A model generated the notes under the pieces. It saw only the letters and a list, made by a program, of their open reading frames with translations. It did not search any database and was not told the origin of the DNA. A stretch of 64,000 nt of DNA from Halomonas sp. Bachu 37 (GTDB taxonomy: Bacteria; Pseudomonadota; Gammaproteobacteria; Pseudomonadales; Halomonadaceae): positions 2,666,001 through 2,730,000 of the forward strand of contig NZ_CP137552.1 of NCBI RefSeq assembly GCF_039691755.1. The letters run 5' to 3'. The translations under genes were made by a program, and so were the position numbers. Shown here one piece after another: positions 63,375-64,000 of this stretch. Every line of letters begins with the position of its first letter. The first letter of the stretch is position 1.

Positions 63375-63674
<300 letters not shown>

Positions 63675-63687
63675 GTGAATGCCGACC

Positions 63688-63719
63688 AACGCCCTTCTCG
63701 CCACGAGGGGCGTTTTTTT
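63688..63719 (+). terminator. Intrinsic terminator after the ferredoxin gene
   Basis: AACGCCC ... GGGCGTT arms with a CTCG/CGAG inner pairing, then TTTTTTT. Strong and canonical on the plus strand. Confidence 0.9.
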
Positions 63720-63809
63720 ATGGCGTTTCACTGACGAGCCTGTTGCTGCTCCGGGCCATGGCGAACAAGCCCTTCAAGCCGGCCTTCTGGCCATGGATAG
63801 GATGTCATC

Positions 63810-64000
63810 TTGGCTTCCACGTCGCCTTCGCCACCACCGCGTATCTGGTCGCTCGCCTGGCCGATTATCGTCTCGAACATCAGCGTACCGCTGCTGGGCC
63901 TGGTGGATACGGCGGTCATGGGACATCTACCCGATTCTCGCTACCTTGCCGGAGTAACCCTCGGCGCAACGCTACTCGGCTTTCTCTACTGGAGCTTCGG
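63810..64000 (+). CDS. MATE-family multidrug/Na+ efflux transporter, N-terminal end only
   Basis: Frame open to the window edge. The only start after an in-frame TAG at 63798 is TTG 63810, with AGGA seven bases upstream. The visible 63 residues give a short Pro/Ser head and helix 1-2 of the DinF-like MATE fold: WSLAWPIIVSNISVPLLGLVDTAVMGHLPDSRYLAGVTLGATLL. Drug or DNA-damage-linked efflux by Na+ or H+ antiport in relatives. Confidence 0.85.
   Translation, partial: MASTSPSPPPRIWSLAWPIIVSNISVPLLGLVDTAVMGHLPDSRYLAGVTLGATLLGFLYWSF

Overview
This 64 kb window reads as ordinary chromosome from a GC-rich gammaproteobacterium, most likely Halomonas or another member of the Halomonadaceae. The evidence is the gene content and order: dapA-bamC-purC, scpA-scpB-rluB, priA-argS-SPOR-hslVU, ubiE-ubiJ-ubiB-hisE-tatABC, purL opposite mltF/tadA, a FabY-type ketoacyl synthase as in Pseudomonas, and a BCCT compatible-solute transporter. 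Nearly all genes are recognisable housekeeping or envelope functions. I see no prophage, IS element, integron, CRISPR array, toxin-antitoxin pair or defence island.

Layout. 1-6.3 kb: purC (cut by the window edge), bamC, dapA, peroxiredoxin bcp, a TusA-like protein with a PerM/AI-2E permease, and the periplasmic protease bepA. 6.4-10.8 kb: nadA, two identical tRNA-Lys genes, then rluB/scpB/scpA. 11-16.6 kb: an MFS transporter, a metal-efflux permease opposite a CadR-like MerR regulator with a recognisable MerR-type promoter, a RadD-like helicase and a crotonase. 16.6-25.5 kb: purL, mltF, tadA, tesB, malic enzyme, rpmE. 25.7-38.4 kb: priA, argS, a SPOR protein, hslVU, a DUF971 protein, the ubiquinone genes ubiE/J/B, hisE and tatABC. 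38.5-48.6 kb: elbB, hemB, ppk1, metE/metR, and an RstAB-like two-component system. 49-54 kb: an accessory-looking stretch with three very small genes, a retropepsin-like protease, two transporters and a lineage-specific membrane protein. 54-64 kb: AEC transporter, glnE, dgkA, dacB, a TrmB-like methyltransferase, fabY, coaD, a YfhL-type ferredoxin and the start of a MATE transporter.

Several groups work together: cell envelope (bamC, bepA, mltF, dacB, dgkA, SPOR protein), protein quality control and export (hslVU, bepA, tatABC), purine synthesis (purC, purL), quinone synthesis (ubiE, ubiJ, ubiB), chromosome maintenance (scpAB, priA, radD), and nitrogen and phosphate control (glnE, ppk1). The BCCT carrier fits salt adaptation.

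No unmistakable new system is present. The less-described items are: a 39-aa ORF with a strong ribosome site; a 48-aa single-membrane-segment ORF after the BCCT gene, preceded by a 19-codon leader ORF; a long interrupted hairpin just upstream of the BCCT gene; structured or palindromic intergenic regions (hslU downstream, rpmE leader, 48.86 kb); and a striking number of short tandem duplications with periods of 12-36 bp, mostly multiples of three, at gene termini and in disordered tails. All coordinates, starts and motifs were read by eye; family assignments are from sequence recognition without database searches.
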